A stretch of 64,000 nucleotides of DNA from Pseudoflavonifractor sp. AF19-9AC (GCF_003478995.1 NZ_QUGI01000008.1:52129-116128); one strand, 5' to 3'. Shown: positions 17,369-25,442, numbered from the stretch's first letter. A program made the numbers and translations. Notes: a model not told the origin generated them from the sequence alone.

Positions 17369-18544
17369 TTAATGGTGGAAGAGACGCACTCCGGTAAAGG
17401 CCATGACCATGCCGTGCTTGTCGGCGGTGGCGATGACCTGGTCGTCCCGGATGGAGCCGCCGGGCTGGACAATGTACTGGGTGCCGGACTTCCGGGCCCG
17501 CTCCACGTTGTCGCCAAAGGGGAAGAAGGCGTCGGAGCCCACGGTGACGCCGGAGAGCTGGGCAATCCACGCCCGCTTCTCCTCCTGGGTGAGCACCTCG
17601 GGCTTCACCTTGAAGACGGTCTGCCACACGCCTTCGGCCAGCACGTCGTCGTGCTCCTCAGAGATATAGAGGTCGATGGCGTTGTCCCGGTTGGGCCGGC
17701 GGATGTCGTCCACGAACTGGAGGGCAAGCACCTTGGGGTGTTGGCGCAGCCACCAGATGTCCGCCTTGTCCCCGGCCAGGCGGGTGCAGTGGATGCGGCT
17801 CTGCTGGCCGGCGCCCACGCCGATGGTCTGGCCGTTTTTCACGTAGCAGACGGAGTTGGACTGGGTATACTTCAGGGTGATAAGGGCCACCAGCATGTCC
17901 CGCCGGGCGCTCTCAGGCAGGTCCTTGTTGGCGGTCACCAGGTTGGTGAGCAGGTCCTCGGTGAGCTCCAGGCTGTTGTAGCCCTGCTCAAAGGTGATGC
18001 CGAAGATGGTGCGCCGCTCAATGGGGTCAGGCTGGTAGTCGGGGTCAATCTTTACCACGTTGTAGCCGCCCTTGCGCTTGGTTTTCAGAATTTCCAGGGC
18101 CTCGTCGGTGTAGCCGGGGGCGATGACACCGTCGGACACCTCCTGACTGAGGCAGCGGGCGGCGTCGGCGTCACAAACGTCGCTGAGGGCTGCCCAGTCA
18201 CCGAAGGAGCACAGCCGGTCGGCGCCCCGGGCCCGCAGGTAGGCGCAGGCGATGGGGGACAGTTCTCCCTCAGGGGCCAGGTAGATCTGCCGCTCCACCT
18301 CACTGAGGGGCAGGCCCAGGGCGGCTCCCGCGGGGGAGACGTGCTTGAAGGAGGCGGCGGCGGGCAGGCCGGTGGCCTTCTTCAGGGCCTTTACCAGCTG
18401 CCAGGAGTTGAGGGCGTCCAGAAAGTTGATGTAGCCCGGACGGCCGTTGAGCACCTCCAGGGGCAGCTCACGGTCCCCCTTCATGAAGATGCGGGCGGGC
18501 TTTTGGTTGGGGTTGCAGCCGTATTTCAGTTCCAGCTCGGTCAT
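17369..18544 (-). CDS. purH: Stand-alone AICAR formyltransferase (PurH transformylase domain)
   Basis: This 391-residue protein corresponds to the transformylase half of PurH only; the N-terminal IMP-cyclohydrolase (MGS-like) half is absent. Family features are KYGCNPNQKPA at the start, SFKHVSPAGAALG with the catalytic Lys-His region, TQSNSVCYVKNGQTIGVGAGQQSR, and FFPFGDNVE near the end. It formylates AICAR (ZMP) with 10-formyl-THF. The missing cyclization step is supplied by the adjacent PurO-like gene 36 nt upstream. Start ATG 18544 has AAGGAAGAG upstream. The pair lies behind a ZTP riboswitch, which senses the substrate of this enzyme. Confidence 0.95.
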   Translation of the reverse strand: MTELELKYGCNPNQKPARIFMKGDRELPLEVLNGRPGYINFLDALNSWQLVKALKKATGLPAAASFKHVSPAGAALGLPLSEVERQIYLAPEGELSPIACAYLRARGADRLCSFGDWAALSDVCDADAARCLSQEVSDGVIAPGYTDEALEILKTKRKGGYNVVKIDPDYQPDPIERRTIFGITFEQGYNSLELTEDLLTNLVTANKDLPESARRDMLVALITLKYTQSNSVCYVKNGQTIGVGAGQQSRIHCTRLAGDKADIWWLRQHPKVLALQFVDDIRRPNRDNAIDLYISEEHDDVLAEGVWQTVFKVKPEVLTQEEKRAWIAQLSGVTVGSDAFFPFGDNVERARKSGTQYIVQPGGSIRDDQVIATADKHGMVMAFTGVRLFHH

Positions 18545-18580
18545 AATGAACTCTTCCTTTCCCTGTCCGGCAACACTGGA

Positions 18581-19288
18581 TCAGCCGTGCTTGTTGATGA
18601 TGACGGTGTCCGCCTGACCGGAGGCCAGGTCCACATAGCTCACATAGAGGGACACCTTGTTGTCCGCGTTCAGGTTCTCCCACAGCTGATTGGCCAGCTC
18701 TGCGGCGGTGGAGGCGGTGACGGCCACCCGACGGGGCTCTCCCTCAAAGGAGGGCAGGGGGTCCAGATTCTCCTGATAGGTGTGGATGAACCGGCCCTCC
18801 CCGGCCAGGGGGGCGTCATACTCGTAGAAGTAGCGGTGGTTGCAGCTGGGGTCGCCGTCGGCGGACTTGAGGATGGACAGGGCATAGCTGCCGTCCTCAC
18901 GGAGGATGCCGGAGATGCGGGGGGTGTAATTGGGGCCGTCGGGCTCATAGCAGCGGGAGCGCAGGGCGCGAATCCAGCTGTGGTTTGCCTTCATGGCGTC
19001 GGCGATGGTGTCCGTCTGATCCCCGTTGGTGACGATGGTGGTGGAGCCCACCTTGCGCACCGGGTGGTAGATGATGAGGGACGGGTCGGTCATCTTGCTC
19101 TCGTCATAGGCCCGGGTGCGGATGCCGTCCTCGGTGGCCTCAAAGATGCGGTTGCGGCTGTTCTCGCTGCGGCCCATGATGAAGTAGGCGATGACGGCCT
19201 TGGTGTTGTCGGCGCTGTGGCCCAGCAAAATGCCCCGGCCGGGGTAGGGGTGCTGGCGCAGGTAGGCGCACAAATCAAGCTTTTCCAT
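18581..19288 (-). CDS. purO: IMP cyclohydrolase, PurO type
   Basis: This 235-residue protein has the archaeal-type PurO fold (IMP_cyclohyd): an N-terminal GRGILLGHSADNTKAVIAYF, IMGRSENSRNRIF, and the later YTPRISGILRE segment. PurO closes FAICAR to IMP and replaces the cyclohydrolase domain of bifunctional PurH. It precedes the stand-alone AICAR formyltransferase by 36 nt, so together they do the last two steps of IMP synthesis. AAGGAGGAG lies before ATG 19288. A ZTP riboswitch and terminator immediately upstream control it. Confidence 0.92.
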   Translation of the reverse strand: MEKLDLCAYLRQHPYPGRGILLGHSADNTKAVIAYFIMGRSENSRNRIFEATEDGIRTRAYDESKMTDPSLIIYHPVRKVGSTTIVTNGDQTDTIADAMKANHSWIRALRSRCYEPDGPNYTPRISGILREDGSYALSILKSADGDPSCNHRYFYEYDAPLAGEGRFIHTYQENLDPLPSFEGEPRRVAVTASTAAELANQLWENLNADNKVSLYVSYVDLASGQADTVIINKHG

Positions 19289-19311
19289 AAAACTCCTCCT
19301 TGTCAGTCCAT

Positions 19312-19349
19312 AAAAAAGGGCGCACCACGCTTTTGAACGAGGTGCGCCC
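19312..19349 (-). terminator. Riboswitch-controlled terminator before purO
   Basis: The minus-strand stem GGGCGCACC/GGTGCGCCC (19341-19349 with 19318-19326) is followed by TTTTTT (19312-19317) and lies 24 nt before the purO start. It is the expression platform of the ZTP riboswitch. Confidence 0.88.
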
Positions 19350-19416
19350 AGACGGTCGGCTTTCCAAGGCGGTACTCCCTGTGGTCACTTCCACTTCCGT
19401 CAGTCATACCGCCCGC
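19312..19416 (-). promoter_or_regulatory. ZTP (pfl-motif) riboswitch controlling purO-purH-purD
   Basis: On the minus strand, P1 strands GCGGU (19408-19412) and ACCGC enclose ATGACTGACGG, a GTGG...CCAC stem and GGGAG, the conserved core of the pfl motif. A 9-nt linker then leads to CCGTCTGGGC (19346-19355), the second conserved block that forms the pseudoknot. The last bases of this block are also the 5' arm of the terminator. ZTP/ZMP binding should keep the block from the terminator and turn on purO-purH, which consume ZMP. Family knowledge: pfl riboswitches commonly precede purH and folate genes. Confidence 0.85.
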
Positions 19417-19418
19417 TT

Positions 19419-19448
19419 ATGGTATCATATCCGGCGCGCCTTTGTCAA
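19419..19448 (-). promoter_or_regulatory. Possible internal promoter for the ZTP riboswitch
   Basis: On the minus strand, a consensus -35 TTGACA (19443-19448) and TACCAT (19419-19424) are 18 nt apart. The predicted transcription start falls at the 5' edge of the riboswitch P1 stem, so purO-purH-purD may be transcribed independently of purE. Confidence 0.5.
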
Positions 19449-19464
19449 TTTGGTGTTCCGGTTT

Positions 19465-20091
19465 TTAAAGAATGTGTACCGTGCGGCCCTCCACCCGCAG
19501 CCGGTCCTGGCAAAAGAGGGAGACGGCCTGGGGCAGGAGCTTCCACTCGCAGGTCTCCATGATCCGACGCTGCAGCACCTCCAGGGTATCGTCGGGGAGT
19601 ACCTCCACTGCCTTTTGCAGAATGATGGGGCCGGCATCGCACTCCTCGGTGACGAAGTGGATGGTGGCGCCGGAGACCTTCACCCCGTAGGCCAGGGCCT
19701 TCTCGTGGACGTGGAGCCCGTAGCAGCCCTTGCCGCAGAAGGAGGGGATGAGGGAGGGGTGGACGTTGATGACCGCGTTCTCATAGGCCTGGAACAGCTC
19801 TCCGGTGACGATGGTCATAAATCCGGCCATCACCACCAGCTGGATGTCCAGCTGGTGAAGAAGCTCCACCAGGGTGTGGGTCAGGCTGGCGGCGTCGGGG
19901 CAGTCCTTCTTTTCCAGCACATAGCCGGGCACCCCCGCCTTTTTGGCCCGTTCCAGGGCGTAAGCCTCAGGGCTGGAGGAGATGACGGCGGCAATCTCGC
20001 CGTTTTTGATCTCGCCCCGGCTCTGGGCGTCCAGGAGGGCCTGGAGATTGGTGCCGCCTCCGGAGACCAGCACCGCAATGCGTTTGTTCAT
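19465..20091 (-). CDS. purN: Phosphoribosylglycinamide formyltransferase
   Basis: This GART enzyme of 208 residues begins MNKRIAVLVSGGGTNLQALLD. It has AGFMTIV, the INVHPSLIPSF motif with the catalytic His, and HFVTEECDAGPII with the catalytic Asp. It formylates GAR using 10-formyl-THF. I chose ATG 20091 because the in-frame GTG at 20100 lies almost on the AAAGGGG ribosome site. purM lies 53 nt upstream; downstream come 176 nt that hold the internal promoter and ZTP riboswitch. Confidence 0.96.
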   Translation of the reverse strand: MNKRIAVLVSGGGTNLQALLDAQSRGEIKNGEIAAVISSSPEAYALERAKKAGVPGYVLEKKDCPDAASLTHTLVELLHQLDIQLVVMAGFMTIVTGELFQAYENAVINVHPSLIPSFCGKGCYGLHVHEKALAYGVKVSGATIHFVTEECDAGPIILQKAVEVLPDDTLEVLQRRIMETCEWKLLPQAVSLFCQDRLRVEGRTVHIL

Positions 20092-20144
20092 CGGAATCAC
20101 AACCCCTTTTGTTCAGATGGAAGACGGACGGCGGAACGCCCGGC

Positions 20145-21188
20145 TCAGACCAGCTCCACCCCGGCGTCGCCGGAGACCACGGAGCCCACCTGCCAGGCGG
20201 CCTCACCGGCCTCCTTCAGCACGGCCAGGGTCTGCTCCGCCTGTCCGGCGGGGACGGCCAGCAGCATGCCGATGCCCATGTTGAAGGTGTTATACATGTC
20301 CCGCTCGGGGATGTTGCCCTTCTTCTGGATGAGGTCGAAGATGGGCAGGCGGGGGAAGGACTTCAGGTCAATCCGGGCGGTGAGGTTCTCAGTCATCATG
20401 CGGGGCACGTTCTCATAGAAGCCGCCGCCGGTGATGTGGCTGATGGCGTGGATGTCCACACCGGCCTTCAGCAGAGCCTTGATGGCCTTGACGTAGATGC
20501 GGGTGGGGGTGAGCAGGGTCTCGCCCAGGCTCTTGCCCCCCAGCTCCTCCACGGGGGAGGTGAGGTCGGCGTTCTCGATGTCAAAGACCTTGCGCACCAG
20601 GGAGAAGCCGTTGGAGTGGACGCCGGTGGAGCCCAGGCCGATGAGAACGTCGCCCTCAGCCAGACGCTTGCCGTCAATGATCTTCTCCTCGTCCACAATG
20701 CCCACGGAGAAGCCGGCCACGTCGTAGTCCTCGTCGGGCATCAGACCGGGGTGCTCGGCGGTCTCGCCGCCCACCAGGGCGCACTCGGACTGGCGGCAGC
20801 CCTCGGCAATGCCCTCCACGATCTCAGCAATGTGCACGGGGTCATTCTTGCCGCAGGCGATGTAGTCCAGGAAGAACAGGGGGGAGGCACCGCCGCAGAT
20901 GATGTCGTTGACGCACATGGCCACGCAGTCGATGCCGATGGTGTTGTGCTTGTTCATCAGCTGGGCCAGGCGCAGCTTGGTGCCCACGCCGTCGGTGCCG
21001 GAGACCAGCACGGGCTTTTTCATCCCGGCCATTTCCGGTGCGAACATGCCGCCGAAGCCGCCCAGGGTCCCCATGACGCCGGGGATGTAGGTGGACTCCA
21101 CCATGGGCTTGATACGGCGCACCGCCTCGTAGCCGGCGGTAACGTCCACGCCGGCGGCGGCGTAGGACTCGGAATGGGAGTTCTTCAT
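20145..21188 (-). CDS. purM: Phosphoribosylformylglycinamidine cyclo-ligase
   Basis: This 347-residue AIR synthetase starts at ATG 21188 after GGAGG. It begins with SESYAAAGVDVTAGYEAVRR, and has the PurM-family motifs GTDGVGTKLRLA, NTIGIDCVAMCVNDI, ALVGGETAEHPG and GGGFYENVPR. It closes the imidazole ring of AIR with ATP. It starts 2 nt after the stop codon of the low-GC ORF at 21190-21582, so it is translationally linked to it. Confidence 0.97.
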   Translation of the reverse strand: MKNSHSESYAAAGVDVTAGYEAVRRIKPMVESTYIPGVMGTLGGFGGMFAPEMAGMKKPVLVSGTDGVGTKLRLAQLMNKHNTIGIDCVAMCVNDIICGGASPLFFLDYIACGKNDPVHIAEIVEGIAEGCRQSECALVGGETAEHPGLMPDEDYDVAGFSVGIVDEEKIIDGKRLAEGDVLIGLGSTGVHSNGFSLVRKVFDIENADLTSPVEELGGKSLGETLLTPTRIYVKAIKALLKAGVDIHAISHITGGGFYENVPRMMTENLTARIDLKSFPRLPIFDLIQKKGNIPERDMYNTFNMGIGMLLAVPAGQAEQTLAVLKEAGEAAWQVGSVVSGDAGVELV

Positions 21189-21189
21189 A

Positions 21190-21582
21190 TTAAAACCTCC
21201 AAAACTTTCTCTCAACCCCGTACGCACCCTTTTGATTGGCAGTAAAGCCTAATGCTTCGCAATATGCCTGATAGGCACGCTCAAGTTCAGCGTCCGGGCA
21301 GGGTTTGTGCCCCAAAATATGTGTGATGGCCGGAGTGGTCTCCTTTCCATCTTTCCATACGTTATTTTCGTGGGCTTCCATGCTGTTGTGCTGGTATCCG
21401 ATAAATCGACTGGGATAAAAACGAAAACCATGTTCTGTTTTCACAGCCACAAAGCAAACGCCCTTTTTGATACGGTCCACAGCGTAAGAGTAATATGGCT
21501 CTGTCTGTCCATCAAGATAGGTGTCGAGGGTATGAAGATTTTCCTTTAACTCGTTTAGGGTTTGAACACAGGCCATCTCCAT
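21190..21582 (-). CDS. Unknown 130-residue protein inserted between purF and purM
   Basis: I do not recognise this protein. It is soluble, has no membrane segment, and contains an acidic/aromatic N-terminal half (GQTEPYYSYAVDRIKKGVCF), a central RFYPSRFIGY and HNSMEAHEN, then DGKETTPAITHILGHKP, a Tyr-rich helix and a basic end GVERKFWRF. ATG 21582 has AAAGGA upstream at an over-long distance. Base composition is near 46 % GC, clearly below its purine-gene neighbours, and codon use differs (many A/T third positions), which suggests recent acquisition. It lies 6 nt after purF and 1 nt before purM, so it is co-transcribed. Some SRA/McrA-like N-terminal domains contain a similar DGxET-P motif; that is a weak recollection only. 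Confidence 0.75.
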   Translation of the reverse strand: MEMACVQTLNELKENLHTLDTYLDGQTEPYYSYAVDRIKKGVCFVAVKTEHGFRFYPSRFIGYQHNSMEAHENNVWKDGKETTPAITHILGHKPCPDAELERAYQAYCEALGFTANQKGAYGVERKFWRF

Positions 21583-21588
21583 TTGACA

Positions 21589-23010
21589 TTATTCCTTTCC
21601 GCTCCAGCAGTAGGTGCACACCTTGTCCCGGTCCAGGCCGATGGCCTCCAGCAGGCCGTCCAGGGACTGGTAACCCAGGGAGTCGAAGCCGAACTTTTCG
21701 CAGATGGTCTTCAGCATGCACTGGCCGCGCTCGGTGTTGGCGTCGGCGTACTCGTCCAGATGCTTCTGCCCCTCGTCACCCTCCAGTTCCTGGACGGTGC
21801 GGCGGGCCAGCAGCTCCATCTCGGAGTTGCTGCTGGAGAAGTTCAGGTACTTGCAGCCGTACATGATGGGCGGGCAGGCGGAGCGCATGTGGACTTCCTT
21901 GGCGCCGGACTCATAGAGGAACTCTACGGTCTCCCGCAGCTGGGTGCCCCGGACGATGGAGTCATCCACAAAGAGGAGCTTCTTGCCCTGAATGAGCTCA
22001 GGTACAGGAATCTGCTTCATCTTGGCAACCTGGTTGCGTACGTTCTGATTGGTGGGCATGAAGGAGCGGGGCCAGGTGGGGGTGTACTTTACAAAGGGGC
22101 GGGCGAAGGGGATGTGGCTGGCGTTGGCATAGCCGATGGCATGAGGCAGACCGGAGTCGGGGACGCCGGCCACATAGTCCACGTCCTGAGCCACGTTCCG
22201 CTCCTTGTCCGCCTGGGCCATGATCTCACCGTTGCGGTAGCGCATGACCTCCACGTTGACCCCCTCGTAATTGGAGTTGGGGTAGCCGTAGTAGGTCCAC
22301 AGGAAGGCGCAGATCTTCATGTCCTTTCCGGCGGGGGAGAGGGTCTCAAAGCCGTCGGCGGTGACCTTTACGATCTCCCGGGGACCCAGCTCATAGGCGT
22401 CCTCATAGCCCAGCTTGTGGTAGGCGAAGGACTCGAAGGACACGCAGCAGCCCTCCGGCCCCTTGCCGATGAGGACGGGCAGACGGCCCAGCTTGTCCCG
22501 GGCGGCGATGATGCCGTCGGGGGTGAGAATGAGGATGGTGGAGGAGCCGTCAATGAGCTCCTGGGCGTGAAGGATGCCGTCCACCAGATTCTCCTTCTGG
22601 TTGATGAGAGCGGCGGTGAGCTCGGTGGCGTTGACCTTTCCGGAGCTCATGGCCATGAACTGGTGGCCGTGGTCAGAGAAGTAGCGCTGAATGAGCTCCT
22701 CGGCGTTGTTGATAATGCCCACCGTGGAGATAGCGTACAGTCCCAGGTGGGAGCGCACCAGCAGGGGCTGGGGGTCAGTGTCGCTGATGCAGCCGATGCC
22801 GCAGTGGCCGTGGAAGTCAGCCAAATCCCGCTCAAACTTGGTGCGGAAGGGGGTGTTTTCAATGTTGTGGATCTGGCGCTGAAAGCCGTCCTTCTCGTCG
22901 TAAACAATCATGCCGCCCCGGCGGGTGCCCAGGTGGGAGTGGTAGTCCACTCCGAAGAAAATATCCAGAGACACGTCCCGCTTGGAGACGGCGCCAAAAA
23001 AGCCTCCCAT
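21589..23010 (-). CDS. purF: Amidophosphoribosyltransferase-family protein lacking the N-terminal Cys nucleophile
   Basis: This 473-residue protein aligns with PurF throughout: glutaminase-like domain (YHSHLGTRRGGM, HGHCGIGCIS), then the phosphoribosyltransferase PRPP loop LLFVDDSIVRGTQLRE. PurF normally exposes Cys1 after Met removal (M-C-G). Here the protein begins MGGFFGAVSK, so the Ntn nucleophile is Gly. It may use free ammonia or an external glutaminase, or have another role. The start at ATG 23010 is firm, as the frame continues only a short way upstream without a Cys start. The C-terminus has a CTYCW motif. It lies 96 nt from purC, in the correct operon position for the first committed purine step. 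Confidence 0.88.
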   Translation of the reverse strand: MGGFFGAVSKRDVSLDIFFGVDYHSHLGTRRGGMIVYDEKDGFQRQIHNIENTPFRTKFERDLADFHGHCGIGCISDTDPQPLLVRSHLGLYAISTVGIINNAEELIQRYFSDHGHQFMAMSSGKVNATELTAALINQKENLVDGILHAQELIDGSSTILILTPDGIIAARDKLGRLPVLIGKGPEGCCVSFESFAYHKLGYEDAYELGPREIVKVTADGFETLSPAGKDMKICAFLWTYYGYPNSNYEGVNVEVMRYRNGEIMAQADKERNVAQDVDYVAGVPDSGLPHAIGYANASHIPFARPFVKYTPTWPRSFMPTNQNVRNQVAKMKQIPVPELIQGKKLLFVDDSIVRGTQLRETVEFLYESGAKEVHMRSACPPIMYGCKYLNFSSSNSEMELLARRTVQELEGDEGQKHLDEYADANTERGQCMLKTICEKFGFDSLGYQSLDGLLEAIGLDRDKVCTYCWSGKE

Positions 23011-23106
23011 TGTGGTCCTCCTAAACTTGTAGAGTGAAAAAAGAACCGGGGGGCGGAGAGCTCAGGAGAGGGACCTCTCTACCCCCACAGTCTGACGCTT
23101 TGCTGC

Positions 23107-23817
23107 TTACTTGCCCATGAGGCGGCGGCTCATCTCCTGATAAGCGCCCTCCACATTGCCCAGATCGCGGCGGAAGCGGTCCTTGTCCAGCTTCTCTCCG
23201 GTCTTGGAGTCCCAGAAGCGGCAGGTGTCGGGGGAGATCTCGTCGGCCAGGACGATGGTGCCGTCGCTGGTCTTGCCGAACTCCAGCTTGAAGTCCACCA
23301 GGGTGACGCCGCACTCGGCCAGAGTCTTCTTCAAAAAGTCGTTGACGGCAAAGGCGTACTTCTTGATGGTGTCGATCTCGTCCCAGGTGGCCAGCTTCAG
23401 GGCCACGGCGTGATAGTCGTTGATGAGGGGGTCGTGCAGGTCGTCGTTCTTGTAGGAGAACTCAATGGTGGGGGCGTCAAAGACGATGCCCTCCTCCACG
23501 CCGTAGCGCTTGGCAAAGGAGCCGGCGGAGATGTTGCGGATAATGACCTCCAGGGGGACGATGGTCACCTTCTTCACGGCGGTCTCCCGCTCGCTGAGCT
23601 CCTCCACAAAGTGGGTGGGCACGCCCTGCTTCTCCAACTGCTGCATGAGGAAGTTGGTCATCTGGTTGTTGATGGCACCCTTGCCGGTAATGGTGCCCTT
23701 CTTCAGCCCGTCAAAGGCGGTGGCGTCGTCCTTGTAGGAGACGATGACCACATCGGGGTCCTGGGTGGAGAATACCTTCTTGGCCTTTCCTTCGTACAGC
23801 TGCTGCAACTTTTCCAT
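23107..23817 (-). CDS. purC: Phosphoribosylaminoimidazole-succinocarboxamide synthase
   Basis: This 236-residue SAICAR synthetase is a canonical bacterial PurC. It has [10 protein letters not shown] at the N-terminus, KDDATAFDG, the signature [20 protein letters not shown], and VDFKLEFG followed by [11 protein letters not shown], which bind ATP/Mg and CAIR. It joins CAIR and aspartate. A second, divergent homologue lies 70 nt upstream on the same strand. Confidence 0.97.
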   Translation of the reverse strand: MEKLQQLYEGKAKKVFSTQDPDVVIVSYKDDATAFDGLKKGTITGKGAINNQMTNFLMQQLEKQGVPTHFVEELSERETAVKKVTIVPLEVIIRNISAGSFAKRYGVEEGIVFDAPTIEFSYKNDDLHDPLINDYHAVALKLATWDEIDTIKKYAFAVNDFLKKTLAECGVTLVDFKLEFGKTSDGTIVLADEISPDTCRFWDSKTGEKLDKDRFRRDLGNVEGAYQEMSRRLMGK

Positions 23818-23887
23818 GAAAAAAACCTCTTTTACTATCTAGACTAGAACTTAATGAATGGACAAGCTCCGTGAAGGAACCGCCGGA

Positions 23888-24577
23888 TTATTCGGCGAAG
23901 AAGAGCTTGGACAGGGTCATGGGATCCACATACTGGCCGTCCTTGTAGACGCGCATGTTGCCGGAAGCCACCTCGTCAATGAGCATGACGTTGCCCTTTT
24001 CATCATAGCCAAACTCGAACTTGATGTCGTAGAGGACCATGCCCTTCTCCTTCAGATCGTCGGCCACGATCTGGGTGATCTTCTGGGTCTCCTCCTTGAT
24101 GGCGTCGTACTGCTCGCCGGTCATCACGCCCAGAGCCACCAGGGCGTCCTTGGTCACCAGGGGGTCGCCCTTCTCGTCGTTCTTGAAGGTGGTCTCCACG
24201 TAGGCGGGCAGGTCGGCACCCTCGGCGATGTACTCGCCGTAGCGGCGGATGAAGCTGCCCACGGCCTTGTGGCGGCAGATGACCTCCAGACCGTGGCCGA
24301 AGACCTTGGCAGGCTTGACCTCCATGGTGGTGTTGGCCAGATCGGCGGAGACATAGTGGGTGGGGATGCCGGCGGCATTGATCTTCTCGAAGAAATAGAT
24401 AGACATGCGCAGGTTCACGTCGCCCACGCCCTCGATGGTCAGACCCACCGAGTTCTCGCCGGGATCGAACACGCCGTCCTTGCCGGTGCAGTCATCCTTG
24501 AACTTCAGCAGGTAATTGCCGTTATCCAGAGCAAACACGTCCTTGGTCTTACCGGTATAAACGAGCTTCTTTTCCAT
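23888..24577 (-). CDS. Second, divergent SAICAR synthetase-like protein
   Basis: This 229-residue PurC-fold protein begins [15 protein letters not shown], has [19 protein letters not shown] in place of the PurC signature, and [13 protein letters not shown]. In the C-terminal nucleotide site the usual [11 protein letters not shown] becomes [13 protein letters not shown], so the SPD motif is lost. It is 58 nt after purE and 70 nt before the canonical purC. It may be a subunit or paralogue that acts on a related nucleotide, or a back-up enzyme. Which of the two makes SAICAR cannot be settled by sequence, but the downstream copy is the better match. Confidence 0.85.
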   Translation of the reverse strand: MEKKLVYTGKTKDVFALDNGNYLLKFKDDCTGKDGVFDPGENSVGLTIEGVGDVNLRMSIYFFEKINAAGIPTHYVSADLANTTMEVKPAKVFGHGLEVICRHKAVGSFIRRYGEYIAEGADLPAYVETTFKNDEKGDPLVTKDALVALGVMTGEQYDAIKEETQKITQIVADDLKEKGMVLYDIKFEFGYDEKGNVMLIDEVASGNMRVYKDGQYVDPMTLSKLFFAE

Positions 24578-24635
24578 AGTTCAGTTCTCCTTCACAGATA
24601 ATTTCATCCCAGAGTGACGTTTATAAAGCGGAATT

Positions 24636-25130
24636 TCAGCAGCCCAGCTCGGCCTGGAGCTTCTGTTCCTTCTCGGCGATCTGCCGGGCCATCTTTTCCC
24701 GGGCCGCATCCAGCTTGGCGGCCAGCTCGTCATCTGCCACAGCCAGAATCTGGGCGGCCAGCACAGCGGCGTTCTTGGCGCCATTGATGGCCACGGTGGC
24801 CACGGGGATACCGCTGGGCATCTGCACGGTGGCCAGCAGGGCGTCCAGACCGTCCATGGCGCCTCCCTTCATGGGGATGCCGATGACGGGCAGGGTGGAG
24901 TTGCCCGCAAAGGCGCCGGCCAGATGGGCGGCCATGCCGGCGGCACAGATCAGCACGCCGAAGCCGTTTGCACGGGCGTTTTTGGCAAACTCAGCGGCGG
25001 CGGCGGGGGTGCGGTGGGCGCTGAGAATGTGGGCCTCATAGGGGATCCCGAACTCGTCCAACTGACCGCAGGCACCTTTGACGACGGGCCAGTCAGAGTC
25101 AGAGCCCATGATGATGGCGACTTTTTTCAT
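24636..25130 (-). CDS. purE: N5-carboxyaminoimidazole ribonucleotide mutase
   Basis: This class I PurE of 164 residues begins [20 protein letters not shown]. It has the SAHRTP motif and [16 protein letters not shown] with the CAIR-site residues. PurE interconverts N5-CAIR or AIR/CO2 and CAIR. I use ATG 25130, which gives the standard N-terminus; ATG 25139, three codons earlier, is possible because GGAGGG lies 3 nt before it and 12 nt before the one chosen. It is first in the operon, behind a terminator and a translated leader ORF. Confidence 0.95.
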   Translation of the reverse strand: MKKVAIIMGSDSDWPVVKGACGQLDEFGIPYEAHILSAHRTPAAAAEFAKNARANGFGVLICAAGMAAHLAGAFAGNSTLPVIGIPMKGGAMDGLDALLATVQMPSGIPVATVAINGAKNAAVLAAQILAVADDELAAKLDAAREKMARQIAEKEQKLQAELGC

Positions 25131-25149
25131 GGTAAGCATGTCCCTCCTC

Positions 25150-25187
25150 AAAAAAGTTCAGGCTATCTGCCTTGTACAGATAGCCTG
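25150..25187 (-). terminator. Attenuator terminator before purE
   Basis: The minus-strand stem CAGGCTATCTG/CAGATAGCCTG (25177-25187 with 25159-25169) and 7-nt loop are followed by AACTTTTTTG. It sits between the operon promoter and purE, so purE expression requires read-through. An upstream AUCUGUC (25211-25217) can pair with GGCAGAU, which spans the loop and 3' arm, as an alternative antiterminator. Confidence 0.85.
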
Positions 25188-25197
25188 ATGTATTTAC

Positions 25198-25275
25198 TCA
25201 GTGACGTTTGGACAGATTGGTGCCCTGACCATGGGCGCGGAAGTGCCGGGGACAAAACATATGGAAGCGGGCCAT
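25198..25275 (-). CDS. Putative 25-residue leader peptide of the purine operon
   Basis: ATG 25275 is preceded by AGGGAGGT at ideal distance, and the ORF reads MARFHMFCPRHFRAHGQG then TNLSKRH, stopping at TGA 25198. It lies in the ~190-nt leader between the purE promoter and attenuator, ending 10 nt before the terminator stem. A ribosome at the stop codon would cover the base of the stem and mask the AUCUGUC antiterminator segment. The strong ribosome site and position suggest translation-controlled attenuation. Four His and five Arg codons are notable but do not prove what is sensed. Confidence 0.5.
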   Translation of the reverse strand: MARFHMFCPRHFRAHGQGTNLSKRH

Positions 25276-25334
25276 GGCGGATACCTCCCTGCTGCCGGCG
25301 CGCATGGAACACCGCGCCAGTCTCTTAGGAAATA

Positions 25335-25363
25335 ATTGTATCGAAATCCGGCGGAGTTTGCAA
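25335..25363 (-). promoter_or_regulatory. Promoter of the purine operon
   Basis: On the minus strand, TTGCAA (25358-25363) and TACAAT (25335-25340) are 17 nt apart, about 200 nt upstream of purE. The leader starts with a stable GGCGCG/CGCGCC hairpin (about 25295-25319). Confidence 0.75.
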
Positions 25364-25442
25364 GGGGCGGCAACAATTTCGTAGGCTTGTACAATGCCTG
25401 CGGGAAAATCGCGGGAGAAAGTTGTCACAGCAGTGGGGGGAG

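Noticed and set aside
25198..25330. Guanine, PRPP or ZTP riboswitch before purE
   Set aside because: None of the conserved cores of these classes was found between promoter and terminator; only the mini-ORF and terminator are clear.
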